Assembly (NCBI GenBank): GCA_963082875.1 | Contig: OY720101.1 | Span: 12,485,671 to 12,549,670, forward strand | Direction of reading: 5' to 3' | DNA from: Corella eumyota | Taxonomy: Eukaryota > Chordata > Ascidiacea > Phlebobranchia > Corellidae | DNA length: 64,000 bases | In this document: piece after piece, positions 21,401 through 28,600 of the stretch | Layout: every line of letters starts with the position of its first letter | Position numbering within the stretch: position 1 is the first letter of the stretch | The notes under the pieces: generated by a model | Database searches by the model: none | Told to the model about the DNA's origin: nothing | The model's input: only the letters and a program-made list of their open reading frames with translations | Position numbers and translations under genes: made by a program

Positions 21401-22670
21401 GACTTAATCAATTAGAATCGACATTTATAGGTGGCCATCGTGATTCGATTATATCAAACCAACAATTCAGCAAAAATCGAAGAGAAACTCATCCCGAGGT
21501 CCAAGGGTTTGATTCCAAGGTGGCGCCACCTCAAGATTCGAACTTGGAATCCCAAGTTTCTAATAGTCTCAAATCTTTGTCAAGTGATAAGTCCTCTTTG
21601 AAAAATAACGTTTTACCACAAGGTAAATGTAATTACTTTAATATTCTTATGGTAAGTATACCCCATATGATAACTAAGTGTTCCTAGGTATTTATTTATC
21701 CTCGATGTGGGAGGGTCGACTTCACAGCCTAAACATGGGGGGACATTTGTTACCCAAACCCGAGTTGCTTTTTGCAGTTTTGGATATTATTTATTATAAT
21801 TGCCCGATAGTTACGCTGCTGATTAATTACTTGCTCAGCAGGAGTTTATACCATTTTTAGCGTCTTACTCAAGGGCGCTACAGCTTGAAAGCAGTGGTAA
21901 TCGAACCCATGACCTAATGTAGTAAAGCCAAGTGTTCTTACTACTTCTCCAGACCGCCTCTGAATTAAAAAAAATGTTTAATTTTTAAGAACCTCTACAT
22001 GGAGAATCTAACATAGAAAGACAACTACCAAACGGAGACGTTCAACATATGGTACGTTTGAAACAGTTATATATAAATTTTCATAAAAATAGTGATATAT
22101 ATATATTTAATGAAGCGATTAAAGTTTGATTTAAAATAATTTTATTAAATTAAAAAAATGTTTAAGCACGTGCGATAAAAAAGGGTATACGCTGTAGTTA
22201 TAAAAAGCAGTTAGTGCAAAAAATAAACTGTTACCAAAAACCCAGTATAAAAATCTAAAAAACTATTTAATAATACTACTGCTACTTTACCGAACGCTTT
22301 TTTTCTTTCGTTTTTTGGTTTAGTTTTTTTATTAGCTATTATTTTAGTTTTAGTTATGTTTTTATTATTTTATTTTTTTTTATTTTTTACGCGTTCGACG
22401 TTCGCTGTTATCGTTAAAATATAAAGAAAGAAGAAAATGACTCAATAGCCCCACCCAGTATCGAAGCTTTATCAGAACAAGAACCGTCAGAGGGCACTAG
22501 TAACTTAAACTCAACGAGGGAAGAACCAGAGGTAATAAACTTTAAATTTTAACGTTTTAAAAAAAAAAGATTATTACTTGATTTTTATTTTCACGCAGAC
22601 TGAAGCTGGTTTGTTTCAGTCTATCTTAGGTGACCAAACTAGCGACGAGGAAAATCACGAAGCTGCGTGA
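442..22670 (+). CDS. DNHD1: Dynein heavy chain domain-containing protein 1-like, C-terminal 1,903 residues (39 exons; 5' end outside window)
   Basis: Thirty-nine exons join in one unbroken frame ending in TGA at 22668-22670; all introns are GT-AG except one GC-AG. In order the protein shows stalk coiled coil and microtubule-binding region, AAA5, AAA6 and the dynein C-terminal domain. Telling motifs are FQKLLITKTLRPDR (the FQ.LLL...RPDR signature of AAA6), FQVWLTSKPN, IYGDIITAEIDK (family: YGGR+TD..D) and NSIWLGGMVNPGSLLTALCQ (family: WL.gff.P..fltavlQ). The residues are far more diverged than in axonemal dyneins, and acidic insertions interrupt AAA5 and the region after it, which fits DNHD1. 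The human protein is about 4,750 residues, so the window holds roughly the last 40 percent. DNHD1 is linked in mammals to sperm flagellum assembly; motor activity is doubtful. Another degenerate dynein heavy chain is the main alternative. Exon coordinates are given in the domain entries. Confidence 0.85.
681..950 (-). repeat. tRNA-derived SINE, diverged copy
   Basis: Reverse-oriented copy. The tail motif CTCGATGTGGAAAGGCC is at 710-726, followed by AACATAGAGTAACATTTGTTACC. The tRNA-like head with GATCGAACC lies near 898-906. It sits in the intron between exons 1 and 2. Confidence 0.75.
1222..1410 (+). repeat. Long polypyrimidine (T-rich) tract
   Basis: About 190 bases made almost wholly of T and C in the intron before exon 3. 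The apparent open frames here are phenylalanine-rich on plus or lysine-rich on minus and come from composition alone. Confidence 0.8.
1434..1537 (+). repeat. Three tandem copies of a 35-bp unit
   Basis: The unit begins ACACATTTTAATGATGCACA and ends CAACTAAAAAGC. Copies lie at about 1434-1468, 1469-1503 and 1504-1537 and are almost identical, so the duplication is recent. It lies 30 bp upstream of the acceptor of exon 3. Confidence 0.9.
1798..1890 (-). repeat. tRNA-like fragment of a second type
   Basis: On minus it reads AGTGTAGTTAAACGGTCATT, then GGTTTCGGGTTCGAGTCGCACC, resembling a degraded tRNA D-arm and T-arm. It lacks the body of the main SINE family. A related piece (GGTTTCGGGTTCGATCCCCACC) is at 19613-19634. 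Base pairing is too poor for a working tRNA gene. Confidence 0.4.
1936..2225 (+). repeat. tRNA-derived SINE, near full length
   Basis: Full series of family blocks: GCGTGGTGTAGTGGTAAGAA head, GTGGTTCAATCCCCAC B-box region, GGCGCTATAAACGGTATGAA, ACTCAAGACTGGG, CATCGAGGATAAAGA and an A/T tail. It is inside the intron before exon 4. Confidence 0.85.
2535..2612 (-). repeat. SINE head fragment
   Basis: Only the tRNA-like portion is present: GCAGTGGGGATCGAACTGAT and TTCTAACCACTACACCACG, which are the reverse complement of the B- and A-box regions. It fills most of the short intron before exon 5. Confidence 0.7.
2899..3305 (-). repeat. SINE copy plus an adjacent head-only copy
   Basis: A reverse-oriented copy at 2899-3200 runs from tail to head, ending in GCCATGCTGCCAG. 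It is followed at 3201-3305 by a second head-only fragment with GAATTGAACCTAGGACCTC. Together they make up nearly the whole intron between exons 5 and 6. Confidence 0.75.
3860..6608 (+). repeat. 31-bp minisatellite, about 70 units, interrupted by a transposon
   Basis: Tandem units of 31 bp based on GATGGTCATATTACCTAAAA then CCATTTTACCA fill almost the whole intron between exons 7 and 8. They run at 3860-4920 and again at 5421-6608. Variant units recur in the same order 434 bp apart (TACTGGATGCTCAC at 5531 and 5965), exactly 14 units, so there is a higher-order repeat. Within each unit GGTCATATTACC is a near-palindrome. The open frames here (MVILPKTIL and similar) are repeat translations, not genes. 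Confidence 0.95.
4921..5415. mobile_element. 495-bp non-autonomous inverted-repeat DNA transposon (MITE-like)
   Basis: The left end CAGGGAACGAAATAACGG and the right end, read on minus, CAGGGTACGAATTAACGG match at 16 of 18 positions. The host sequence GTCAC is duplicated at 4916-4920 and 5416-5420. Removing one copy rebuilds a normal 31-bp minisatellite unit, so the boundaries are secure. The interior has GCGAATCG-type subterminal repeats and no convincing transposase; the 60-codon open frame at 5168-5350 is not recognisable. The CAGGG ends recall hAT elements, but those usually make 8-bp duplications, so the superfamily is left open. Confidence 0.85.
6905..7130 (-). repeat. tRNA-derived SINE, partial
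   Basis: Reverse copy with CCCTCGATGTAGGAAAGTC tail, AACATAAGGTAACATTTG, GGCTTAGCAGGAG and GTGAGAATCAAACC near the head. The 5' end of the head is missing. Confidence 0.75.
7918..8045 (-). repeat. SINE body fragment
   Basis: Diverged reverse fragment with GCTATTGTTACCTGACCCAG and GGGTCAGCAAAAGTTTACAC. Neither head nor tail is recognisable. A short plus-strand tail piece (GTGAAGTCGACC) follows at about 8065-8105. Confidence 0.5.
8163..8436 (-). repeat. tRNA-derived SINE, full length
   Basis: One of the best-preserved reverse copies. It runs from ATCCTCGATGTGGGAATGTC through GGCTCAGCAGGAGTTTATAG and GGGGATTGAACCCACGACC to TACCACTACACCACACTGCC. The open frame on minus across 8339-8566 is SINE sequence reading into coding exon 11 and is not a gene. 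Confidence 0.9.
9070..9215 (+). repeat. Short interspersed repeat, second family
   Basis: Sequence ACTATATACGATGTAGCTTA through AAATATTAGTTGAGAGTTGC matches, on the opposite strand, the copy at 48775-48975. Further pieces are at about 7283-7375, 11095-11200 and 19900-19975. It shares nothing with the tRNA-derived SINE, and no terminal repeats or coding capacity are visible. Confidence 0.6.
9738..9912 (+). repeat. tRNA-derived SINE, 5' part only
   Basis: Diverged head (AATGTAGTAGTTAGAACACTT, GGGTTTGATTCTCACTGC) and body (GGGCACTTACAATCTA). It is cut off directly where the next SINE head begins at about 9914, so the two are in tandem. Confidence 0.7.
9914..10190 (+). repeat. tRNA-derived SINE, full length
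   Basis: ACCGGCAGCATGGTGTAGTG head, CGTGGGTTTAATCCCCACTG, GCCAGCACTTAATCAGCAGC, GCCACAGGCAACTCGAGACT and an A/T-rich end. It is in the intron before exon 14. Confidence 0.9.
10838..11085 (-). repeat. tRNA-derived SINE, nearly full length
   Basis: Reverse copy starting TATTCTCGATGTGGGAAAGTC, with GTCTCGAGTTGCCTGTGGCA and GGCTCAGCAGGAGTTTATAC. It ends in a shortened head (GGATTGAACCAACGACC). It is closely similar to the copy at 8163-8436. Confidence 0.85.
11359..11662 (+). repeat. tRNA-derived SINE, full length, near consensus
   Basis: The clearest plus copy. The A-box-like TGGTGTAGTGGTAAGAACAC is followed by a B-box-like GGGTTCAATTCCCAC, the complete body, CATCGAGGATAAAGATATTT and an A/TA tail. 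About 300 bp in all. It can serve as the reference copy for the family in this window. Confidence 0.9.
11720..11900 (+). repeat. Degenerate T/G-rich tandem repeat
   Basis: Repeating blocks such as GGTTTTAATTTTACTTTTGG, GGGTTTTATATTATTTTTGA and GGTTTTAATTTTTTT give strong strand asymmetry (G and T on plus) just upstream of the acceptor of exon 17. The unit length is irregular. Confidence 0.55.
12131..12551 (+). other. GC-AG intron in the dynein-like gene
   Basis: The exon ending at 12130 (ATC AG) is followed by GCAAGT, not GT. The next exon starts at 12552 after a TACAG acceptor and restores the frame as AG|T, giving IYISVYPEHRL, which the dynein alignment requires. CAG|GCAAGT is the usual strong context for the minor GC-AG class spliced by the major spliceosome. 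No in-frame GT donor nearby gives the same join. The intron also holds SINE pieces. Confidence 0.8.
12168..12495 (+). repeat. SINE copy plus tail-only copy
   Basis: A diverged head and body occupies 12168-12380 (GAGTTTAATTCCTACTTC, AATCAGCAGGCAATAG, CACATCAAGAATAAA). A separate tail copy follows at 12383-12495 (ACTGCCAAAGTCAACTTAAG, CACATTGAGGATAAA). Both lie in the GC-AG intron. Confidence 0.65.
12748..13022 (+). repeat. tRNA-derived SINE, full length
   Basis: AGGGTGCAGTGATTAAAACA head, CTCGGTTCAATCCCCATTG, GCGCTATAAACGGTATGAAC and TTAGGATAAATAAATAAA tail. It fills most of the intron before exon 19. Confidence 0.85.
13292..13560 (-). repeat. tRNA-derived SINE, old copy
   Basis: Reverse copy with diverged tail (TTTTTATGTGAAAGGCTG), ACCCAGTCTCAAGTTGACTT, GGGAATTAAACCCAGGACC and TCTAACCACTACATAG. 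The many substitutions suggest an older insertion than the copies at 8163 or 11359. Confidence 0.75.
13897..14133 (-). repeat. tRNA-derived SINE, partial
   Basis: Reverse copy with CCTGACCCAGTTTTAAGTTG, GTGGGAATCGAACCATTGAC and TTTTGCCACTACACCACTGT. The middle is shortened. Confidence 0.7.
14430..14706 (+). repeat. tRNA-derived SINE, full length, diverged
   Basis: GTAGCTTGGTGTAGGGGATA head, TTGGTTTAATCCCCAGTGC, GCCAAACTACCACAGTCAAT and GAGACTGGGTCAAGGTAACA. It occupies the intron before exon 22. Confidence 0.8.
14918..15330 (+). repeat. Tandem array of about five truncated SINE heads
   Basis: Units of roughly 80-95 bp each carry a B-box-like core: GGTTCGATTCC at 14950, then GGGTTCGATTC, GGGTTTGTTTTCC, GGGTTCGATTCC and GGGTTCGATTC. 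Each core is followed by a CTGC..CATGTTGTA-type block and a linker close to ATATTTTAGTTACAAACATT. No unit has the SINE body or tail. The last unit ends 15 bases before the acceptor of exon 23 (15344-15345). Confidence 0.8.
15795..15962 (+). repeat. Degenerate AACCC-rich short repeat
   Basis: Irregular recurrence of TTTAACCC, CTAACCC, TAAACCC and AACCTCTTACA over about 165 bp in the intron between exons 24 and 25. It is not a regular telomeric (TTAGGG) array. Confidence 0.5.
16338..16905 (-). repeat. Two SINE fragments flanking exon 26
   Basis: A tail/body fragment at 16338-16475 (TACAGCCTAAATATAGAGTC, CGACTTAATCTTGAGTTGAC) and a longer reverse copy from about 16655 to 16905 (ACAGTGTAACATTTGTTACC, TTAAACCCAGGACCTCGTG). 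The coding exon 16573-16646 is sandwiched between them. Confidence 0.65.
17170..17605 (-). repeat. SINE split by about 150 bp of unrelated AT-rich sequence
   Basis: The tail part (GAATAGCATTTATTTACTTA, CCCAGTTTTAGGTTGC) ends near 17275. The head part resumes near 17430 (ATTATAGATTGTTAATGCTC, GGGGATCGAACCCTGGACC, CTACCACACCATGTTG). The intervening block begins with a T run and has no clear terminal repeats. Confidence 0.6.
17862..18133 (+). repeat. tRNA-derived SINE, full length, diverged
   Basis: AAAGTGGTTAAAATTCTTTG head, GTCCAGGGTTTAATTCTCAC, GTGAAGTCAGCCTTTCCACA and TCGAGGATAAAAAA tail, in the intron before exon 29. Confidence 0.8.
18496..18745 (-). repeat. tRNA-derived SINE, partial
   Basis: Reverse copy: ATCCTTAGTGTGGGAAGGTC, AAACATAGAGTAACATCAGA, GGCTTAGCAGAAGTTTAAAA and GTGGGAATCAAACTCAGGAC. 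The terminal part of the head is missing. Confidence 0.8.
19065..19335 (+). repeat. tRNA-derived SINE, full length
   Basis: AAAGTGTAGTGGTTAGAACA head, GTCCTGGGTTCGATCCCGAC B-box region, GGTCAGGGTAACAAATGTTA and CACATCAAGGATAATAAAAC tail. It occupies the intron before exon 31. Confidence 0.85.
20498..20592 (-). repeat. Two tandem SINE head remnants
   Basis: GAAGCAGTGGGAATCGAACC and GAAGCAGTGGGAATCCAACC lie 58 bases apart (20498 and 20556). They are two copies of the B-box end of the SINE head squeezed into the 148-bp intron before exon 35. Confidence 0.65.
20864..21420 (+). repeat. 24-bp minisatellite of CRE-type palindromes, about 23 units
   Basis: Tandem units of 24 bp based on AGTGATTGTGACGTCATAAA plus CAAA. 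I count 12 exact TGACGTCA octamers and several one-base variants (TGACATCA, TGATGTCA). The array starts immediately at the splice donor of exon 35 (20863/20864) and ends 10 bases before the next exon. Exon 35 itself contains two TGACGTCA and further ACGTCA pieces. TGACGTCA is the consensus CREB/ATF bZIP site. Confidence 0.95.
21692..21957 (-). repeat. tRNA-derived SINE, full length
   Basis: Reverse copy from ATCCTCGATGTGGGAGGGTC through AAGGGCGCTACAGCTTGAAA and GGTAATCGAACCCATGACC to the diverged head. It is the last SINE before the SINE-poor region. Confidence 0.85.
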
Positions 22671-22671
22671 A

Positions 22672-22677
22672 AATAAA
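22672..22677 (+). terminator. Poly(A) signal of the dynein-like gene
   Basis: AATAAA begins one base after the TGA stop (22668-22670), and a long A/T-rich stretch follows. If used, the 3' UTR would be only about 20-30 nt, which is unusually short. The signal is part of the inverted repeat reported in the findings. Confidence 0.6.
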
Positions 22678-22680
22678 ATT

Positions 22681-25600
22681 ATCCGATTTTTTGTCCATAA
22701 AAAAAAAAAAAAAAAATTTTTTTTTTTAAAGTGTTTTTAAACAATTTTACCAAAGTTCATTCCATATATTTATATATTACCTACATTTTTTACCTAATTC
22801 TTCTACACTGTGTTTAAATGACAATCCAATTCTTCAGTATTATTCTAAATATAAATTTACCTATTCACACACACGTATATATTTTTTAAGTTTGAAAATT
22901 AATATTTTTTTTAGTAGTTTTAGTGTTTATATAGCTTTTTTTGTTTTATTTTTATTATTTTTTATAATTTAAGTTTAGATATTTTTTTGAATTAATTTTT
23001 TTATTATTACTTCTTGATTTTAAAATTCAATAATTGTTTTTTTATATTGTTTTGACATTCCGACTTCTAATTAAATTGTTTTTATATTAATATAAACAGA
23101 GAATAGTGGGTTACATTTCCTATTACCCAGTATCGCTAATAGGATTACCCTTCTACTGTTCATCCGGAGCTGTACCATGTTCATTAACTTTTTAGGATTA
23201 TTTTCAATAGACCATACCCTCAACTAAAATTGCCTTAAAAACAAAGCCTAAAAAAACACTTTGGTATTTTACATTTAAACCAGGCTATTCTGTATAAAGC
23301 AATAAGAACGTCTGTGTTTTGTCAATCTTAGATCAATTGAAGGCTATAGATAACGATATTACAAGTATCAAGCTGCGTTTTAGCCTCTCCGGACCGTTTT
23401 GGAGACTAAAATATATGATGTCATTGAACTGGTATCCATTAAATGAATATTAGTTCGAGACACGCGGCTTCCTAAATCTAAATATTAACTGCCATGTCGC
23501 AACAGGCGTTTTTTTATGGACGATTACTTGACAAAGCATCCAAACAAGATTAATCCATAACTTGTTTAAGGCCTTTCTTGAAATTAGACAGGAGACAATT
23601 TAATAATAAAAGGCGGTGTTCCCAAACCACGCGGCATTTTATAAGGGGGAAAAATAAGCCAAAAGATGCATAGGCCGTTCAACTTTTAACCTTGATTCGC
23701 GCGCAAAATTTCAACTCTCTCACGAAATTCCGGTTTATTTGATCAATAATAAAGCGCTTGTGACGTCATATGTAGCAAAGATCAAGCATAGAAGCCCATG
23801 TGGCCTGCGATTTTGTTATCAGGCCTCCTTAAAAGCTAACTCGTTATACATCAAAAAATAAAGCTCGGTGGGTATAGGAGGCCGGTCTGTTTAAAAAAAT
23901 CAAAGCATTCCAATAATAAACAACGTGTCAACTATGATTTCAATTCCTATTTTCACCAGGTTATTAGCTATAACAGAAACACAGTAACGCCACAAAAAAC
24001 GATACAAGTCTGAATTAATTACCGTGAATTCGGGTAAGGGATTACTTTGAGGGGCAAGCTGTAAGGTTAGGGCCTGAGTTTGAACCGTAAACCAACCTAC
24101 GGAAACGCAAAGCACCTGACCAGTCGACTTTCAGCAAGGCTGCCGAAGATTAATCGAAGTTGCACTCCTAAATACCTGACACGCAGGGTAACACTAGAAG
24201 CGAAATTCAGCTTTATACATCTTGCTTTTGTTTTTACTGAGCCTTGTAACGGCTAGCGTCTGTCGGCACCTTTAAAAATAACAAGTAAACTATGTAAAAG
24301 CCAAGTTTTAAACGATCCTTGGTTAGAACCGACTTACGGCCGGGCAAAAATGAAAATAATTATCGATGCATCAAATGAAATGTTAAGTAAACCTAATGCA
24401 TCGTGTTAAATTGATAGAGAAAGCTACTTACAGTCAGATAGTGTAAATGCGATTAAACAAATAGGTTTAGACTAAAAGTAAAATTTGTTTTCCACCTATT
24501 ATGCGCTAAACCTCAACCCATAGTATAGGTCGCTTTCCATTTTTGCTGAACCATGCTACCAGCTAAAACGTGATAAGATAGTTTGCACTAAAGCGCTAAG
24601 TGTTATAAATGAGCTGCATAGGCCTGTGCTTGCCTTACTAGATAATGAAACGCTTTAGCCAGCTTCTTTAAGCGCATTGTTTACAAAACGCAGTCAGCAT
24701 GCAAACAATAGACATCATAAAATAATAGTGTCATCAGATGCGACAAATTAACATTTTGTTTATTTAAGAAAGGACAAGCAGTTAAGCTTAAAGTTAAGGC
24801 TGTAGCTAGTAGTAGTTTGTTACATAATTTTTGGTAATAACTTGGCCTTTTTTAATTACTTTTTTTCTGGTTAAATTTAATTTTAAAGTAACTGACAATT
24901 TGCATACGCAGAAATTTTCTCACGACTCGGTTTTATTATTTGATAACTGCCTTCAATCACATTTATTGTTTAATATTTGCTGTACTATAAAAGCATATTT
25001 ACCGCACCGATAATAAACTCTATGACCGACAACTGTTAAATAAGTATTGGAAATGTTGATTTAGATTTATATGTTATTATGAATCTATTTTATTTAGAAT
25101 TTGTGGTCTTCTTTAATGGATTATCCTTAAGGTTTGTTTAATATAAACAAGCTTTAAATAAACAATTTTACAATTTACTTGAATTTATGTTGGTACGACT
25201 AAAATAAACTGTTTTAGCTTAAATAAATAACTGTTTTTGTTATGTAATAATGGCGATTTGAAAATAGGTATTATCAATTATTTGTCAAATTAAATCTTTA
25301 AATAACTGAATCAGTCTGCAGAATTTGAGTATCGCTGTTAAAACGAGATGTAATGACATTATAATTCAGTAAATCCGCGTATAATGAAAACGACAAATTA
25401 CTTTTTGATATCACGCTGCGCTGCGAAGCCATTTTGCCGTGTCAAAAGATCGGTGAAATCCCGGGCGGTTTGACCAGCGTTGCTAATCGAATTTCCCGCT
25501 GTTTTGCACCGCTGCCCCGTCAGTTCTAGTTAAGTTCAAGACTGTTATTTCATTACCCTCAGCTTGCAAGTCCCCTGGTGCTTGCTTTAGGCTTAAATGC

Positions 25601-28600
25601 AACAAAAATCAAGCATAACCAGATTAATGTAGTCTCCCGAGACCTATACTCATTTATGTTATATTTTGTTCTTAGAAATTATTAAAATTAATTTATTTGT
25701 GCGCATTTTTATAGGTTTATTGATATTTAGGCTATCTGTAAGATTGATAACACGTTTAATTGTTGTGTCCATTGTCTTAATTGTTATTCGTTATATTCTA
25801 TGAAGTAATTGTTTACGTAATAATGCTTTACAAACCACAATTCATAGAAACTGTTGTTTTTAAATTTATTCAATTCAGACTCGCTAGCAGTTTTATTAAT
25901 AACCTGTTATTAATTTTTGTGCGCTAAATTGTAATTACACAGTTGAAGTTTAATACCAAGTGTCGAAGTGGTTTAATTATGGGCTGGTTTATAAGTGTGT
26001 GAGTTTTTGTAAAGCGATTACAGTCTTTTATTCATATGCGCGGCTTCTAATCCTCTACACTTTAAATTCATATCATCTTTGGGTCGCTACATCATCGTAA
26101 AAAAAGGCCTAGCATATGCTTCTAAGAATCCCAGGCGATACACACAAGTTTACGGTAATTTATTAAAAGCGCGCGTCTTTAAAAAGAATAAACAAATGCG
26201 ATGTGACCTCTGCTATATCACTTGTACTGCTTGTGAACTCGAATAATGACCATTGTGACGTCACAGAACACGCATTACGCGCAATAACAATTCGAATTTC
26301 GTGCGCTGCTGGCCAGTCTTTTTGAGCAATAACGGTGCTTGTAAATCTTTTTCGGTTGTCAATTTTAAGTCGCGAATTGAATAGGTTGGTGGAGTTAGTT
26401 CGACGAGGGGTCACGTGAAAGTCATTTGGGGTCAAGCAAAGTTGAAAAATTGCGTCCAGAAGGCCTTGATTTGATTTAAGGATCGAATAGTAAAGGTTAA
26501 AGGCGCGAACTTTGACTTTGTCTTATTCCCAAATTAAATTAAACATATGCGACGAAAGGAATTAAAATTTATTCCACTCGATTGGATTTTTTCATTAAAA
26601 TACCTATAAAGTAACTTACACAATTATTCAAGAAGAAAAAATCTGCTATTGTGTTATTAAAAGCCTATTTTTGCAATTTTGAGCCAAATTTTGCCCAAAT
26701 TCCTACGGTTTTAGCATTTCTTTTCGAATTTAAATTCCTCGCCTTTTTGGAATGTCCAGCGAAAAGCGCTGACTGATAAGTGACATCATAATTAAGATGC
26801 ATTGTGACGTGTGGACCCCAGGTGACCCAGTACAGTAGTTGGGGTGTAAAATTGGCGATCAAACCCTAAAATAACTTCCCAGTTAAGTTTGTTATGGACT
26901 AAGTGCTAATTGTTACCGATGGCCACATATGATACCGAAACTAGACAGATTCTGCTGACTTAGAACTAATTTAACGCACAAACATTCAATTTACCAGTTA
27001 CATTTAATTTGCCAGTTCTAGCCTTGCGCGAAATTCAAAACTGGTATTTTACGGTACAAGGCCTGTTTTTTAGGCCTAATTGATTATTTTCATCACTTTG
27101 GAATCCCAGGATTTTCGTAGTTTTCTTATCACTACAAGCCCAGCAACCGTCGACGACTTGTCTGGCCACAGCTATCCACTTACCGCGTAATAATTATACG
27201 TTGTGATGTCACAATTTGATGTGAGCTTGTGCAGAGAACAATAGCTTGTTGAGACATTGTAACACTATAATTCCAGGCTATGGTACAAGCGTTTGACACT
27301 TACTAAAATGGAATTCTAAGTACAAAATGATAGGTTAGCAGGATTTTTTGTATTGACGTCATATAAAAACTATTTTTGCTCGACGTTAAACCTGTTTAGA
27401 TATTTTTAGCAGTAAGTTACAGCTGCATTGCGAAAATGCATGGCAATTTGATACGGTTGTATACCTTTTAACATACCCAATATACACTTGTTGTTTTTTG
27501 ACACTTTATTGTTCCTTTAACTTGCGAAATATCTGAAACATTGCATTTTCTTTTTTATGACGTTATAATTGGCATTTATATTATGGATTGTGACGTCGAT
27601 GGCACAAACGGCCGGAAGACTGAACTGCAGGAAAAGTGTGATTCCAATAAATTAAAATATTGGTCTGACGTAGAATTTTAAATCGTTCTTTAAATTTTGA
27701 TGATATTTTCTTGAAAAAAAAATGTATTTTGTATTTGCACGTGCTTTAAATTCGGTTGGGGTAAGGGTCTGGGTTAGGAAAATTAAACTCTGCTTGAAAG
27801 TTCACTTTTAATTTCTAAGGGTATGAAGTGTATTAAATATAAAGGCACGACCAATATTTGGGGTTCGATTCGTAATTCGTGCAAATTTAAGGCTAATCCG
27901 AACCGCAGAAACTCAGTTTAAGCTCAAAGAATAACCGTCTGTGACATCACAAATCGGTCTATGACGTAACAAGACTGACCGCTGTTGTATGGCTTCCTGT
28001 TATTGTGACCTCAACAAGTGACAATGACACCGGCGCAATTAACAACTCGATTTCTTGTTGCACCTGTAGTTTGTGTTTTTAATCTCTTGTGTGTTTTTTA
28101 GGTTGGTTTTGCAGCTAATAAGTCGCATATGAGCGTGTGTTAAGTGTGTATTTGGACATTGAACTACTGCAAAGAGCTAGTGTACGGTCTAAAGGCGACA
28201 TAAAATTTTTAAAAGGTAAATTTAAATTTTTTAACGTATACATTTAAAATTTAAAATTTTTAAGTTAAGAATTATTTTTTTAAATTTTATGCCATTTTTT
28301 GTTTAAAATAATTTAGAAAGCATTAGACATTTTAAAGGGTAAATTAATATTTTTGAAGTACCAATTGCGTAATTTTTATAATTATTATAAGTTTAGTGTA
28401 ATTTTGGATGTTAATAGTTCAAATGCACAAAATATTACTAAATTTTATTAGAGTTATATTTAAAAACAAAATTGTAAATACAGAATTTTATTTAAGAAAA
28501 AATAATAATAATTTATAAATTCTTTGAATATAAAATCAAAATACAGATATTAACATTTAGTTTAAAAAAATATTTTTTAGTATATTTTGTCATTTTGTTA

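Larger units (their letters stand above)
17034..22670 (+). other. DNHD1-like exons 27-39: dynein C-terminal domain plus a polar tail
   Basis: Coding exons at 17034-17142, 17664-17813, 18166-18391, 18823-18990, 19400-19529, 19748-19852, 20075-20174, 20335-20465, 20614-20863, 21431-21622, 21990-22051, 22427-22531 and 22599-22670. Exons 30-31 carry the family pattern QE..rFN.li..ir..L..L (here QECLWFNQAICKVRQQL), then VPKSW. Exon 32 is the WL.G...P segment. Exon 33 (IYIDDIYIKNAIWD) matches vyi.GLfLeGArWd. Exon 34 ends KYPVYMNM and exon 35 begins SRQCFVCYFPLP, in place of the usual CPvY+T..R and the final VYLP-type strand. About 180 serine-, charge- and glutamine-rich residues follow the canonical dynein end, a tail that ordinary dyneins lack. 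Confidence 0.8.

Noticed and set aside
26163-26435. 90-codon minus-strand open frame in the 15-kb interval
   Set aside because: No family resemblance, no upstream or downstream exon with compatible phase, and it contains a CRE-type palindrome like surrounding non-coding DNA.
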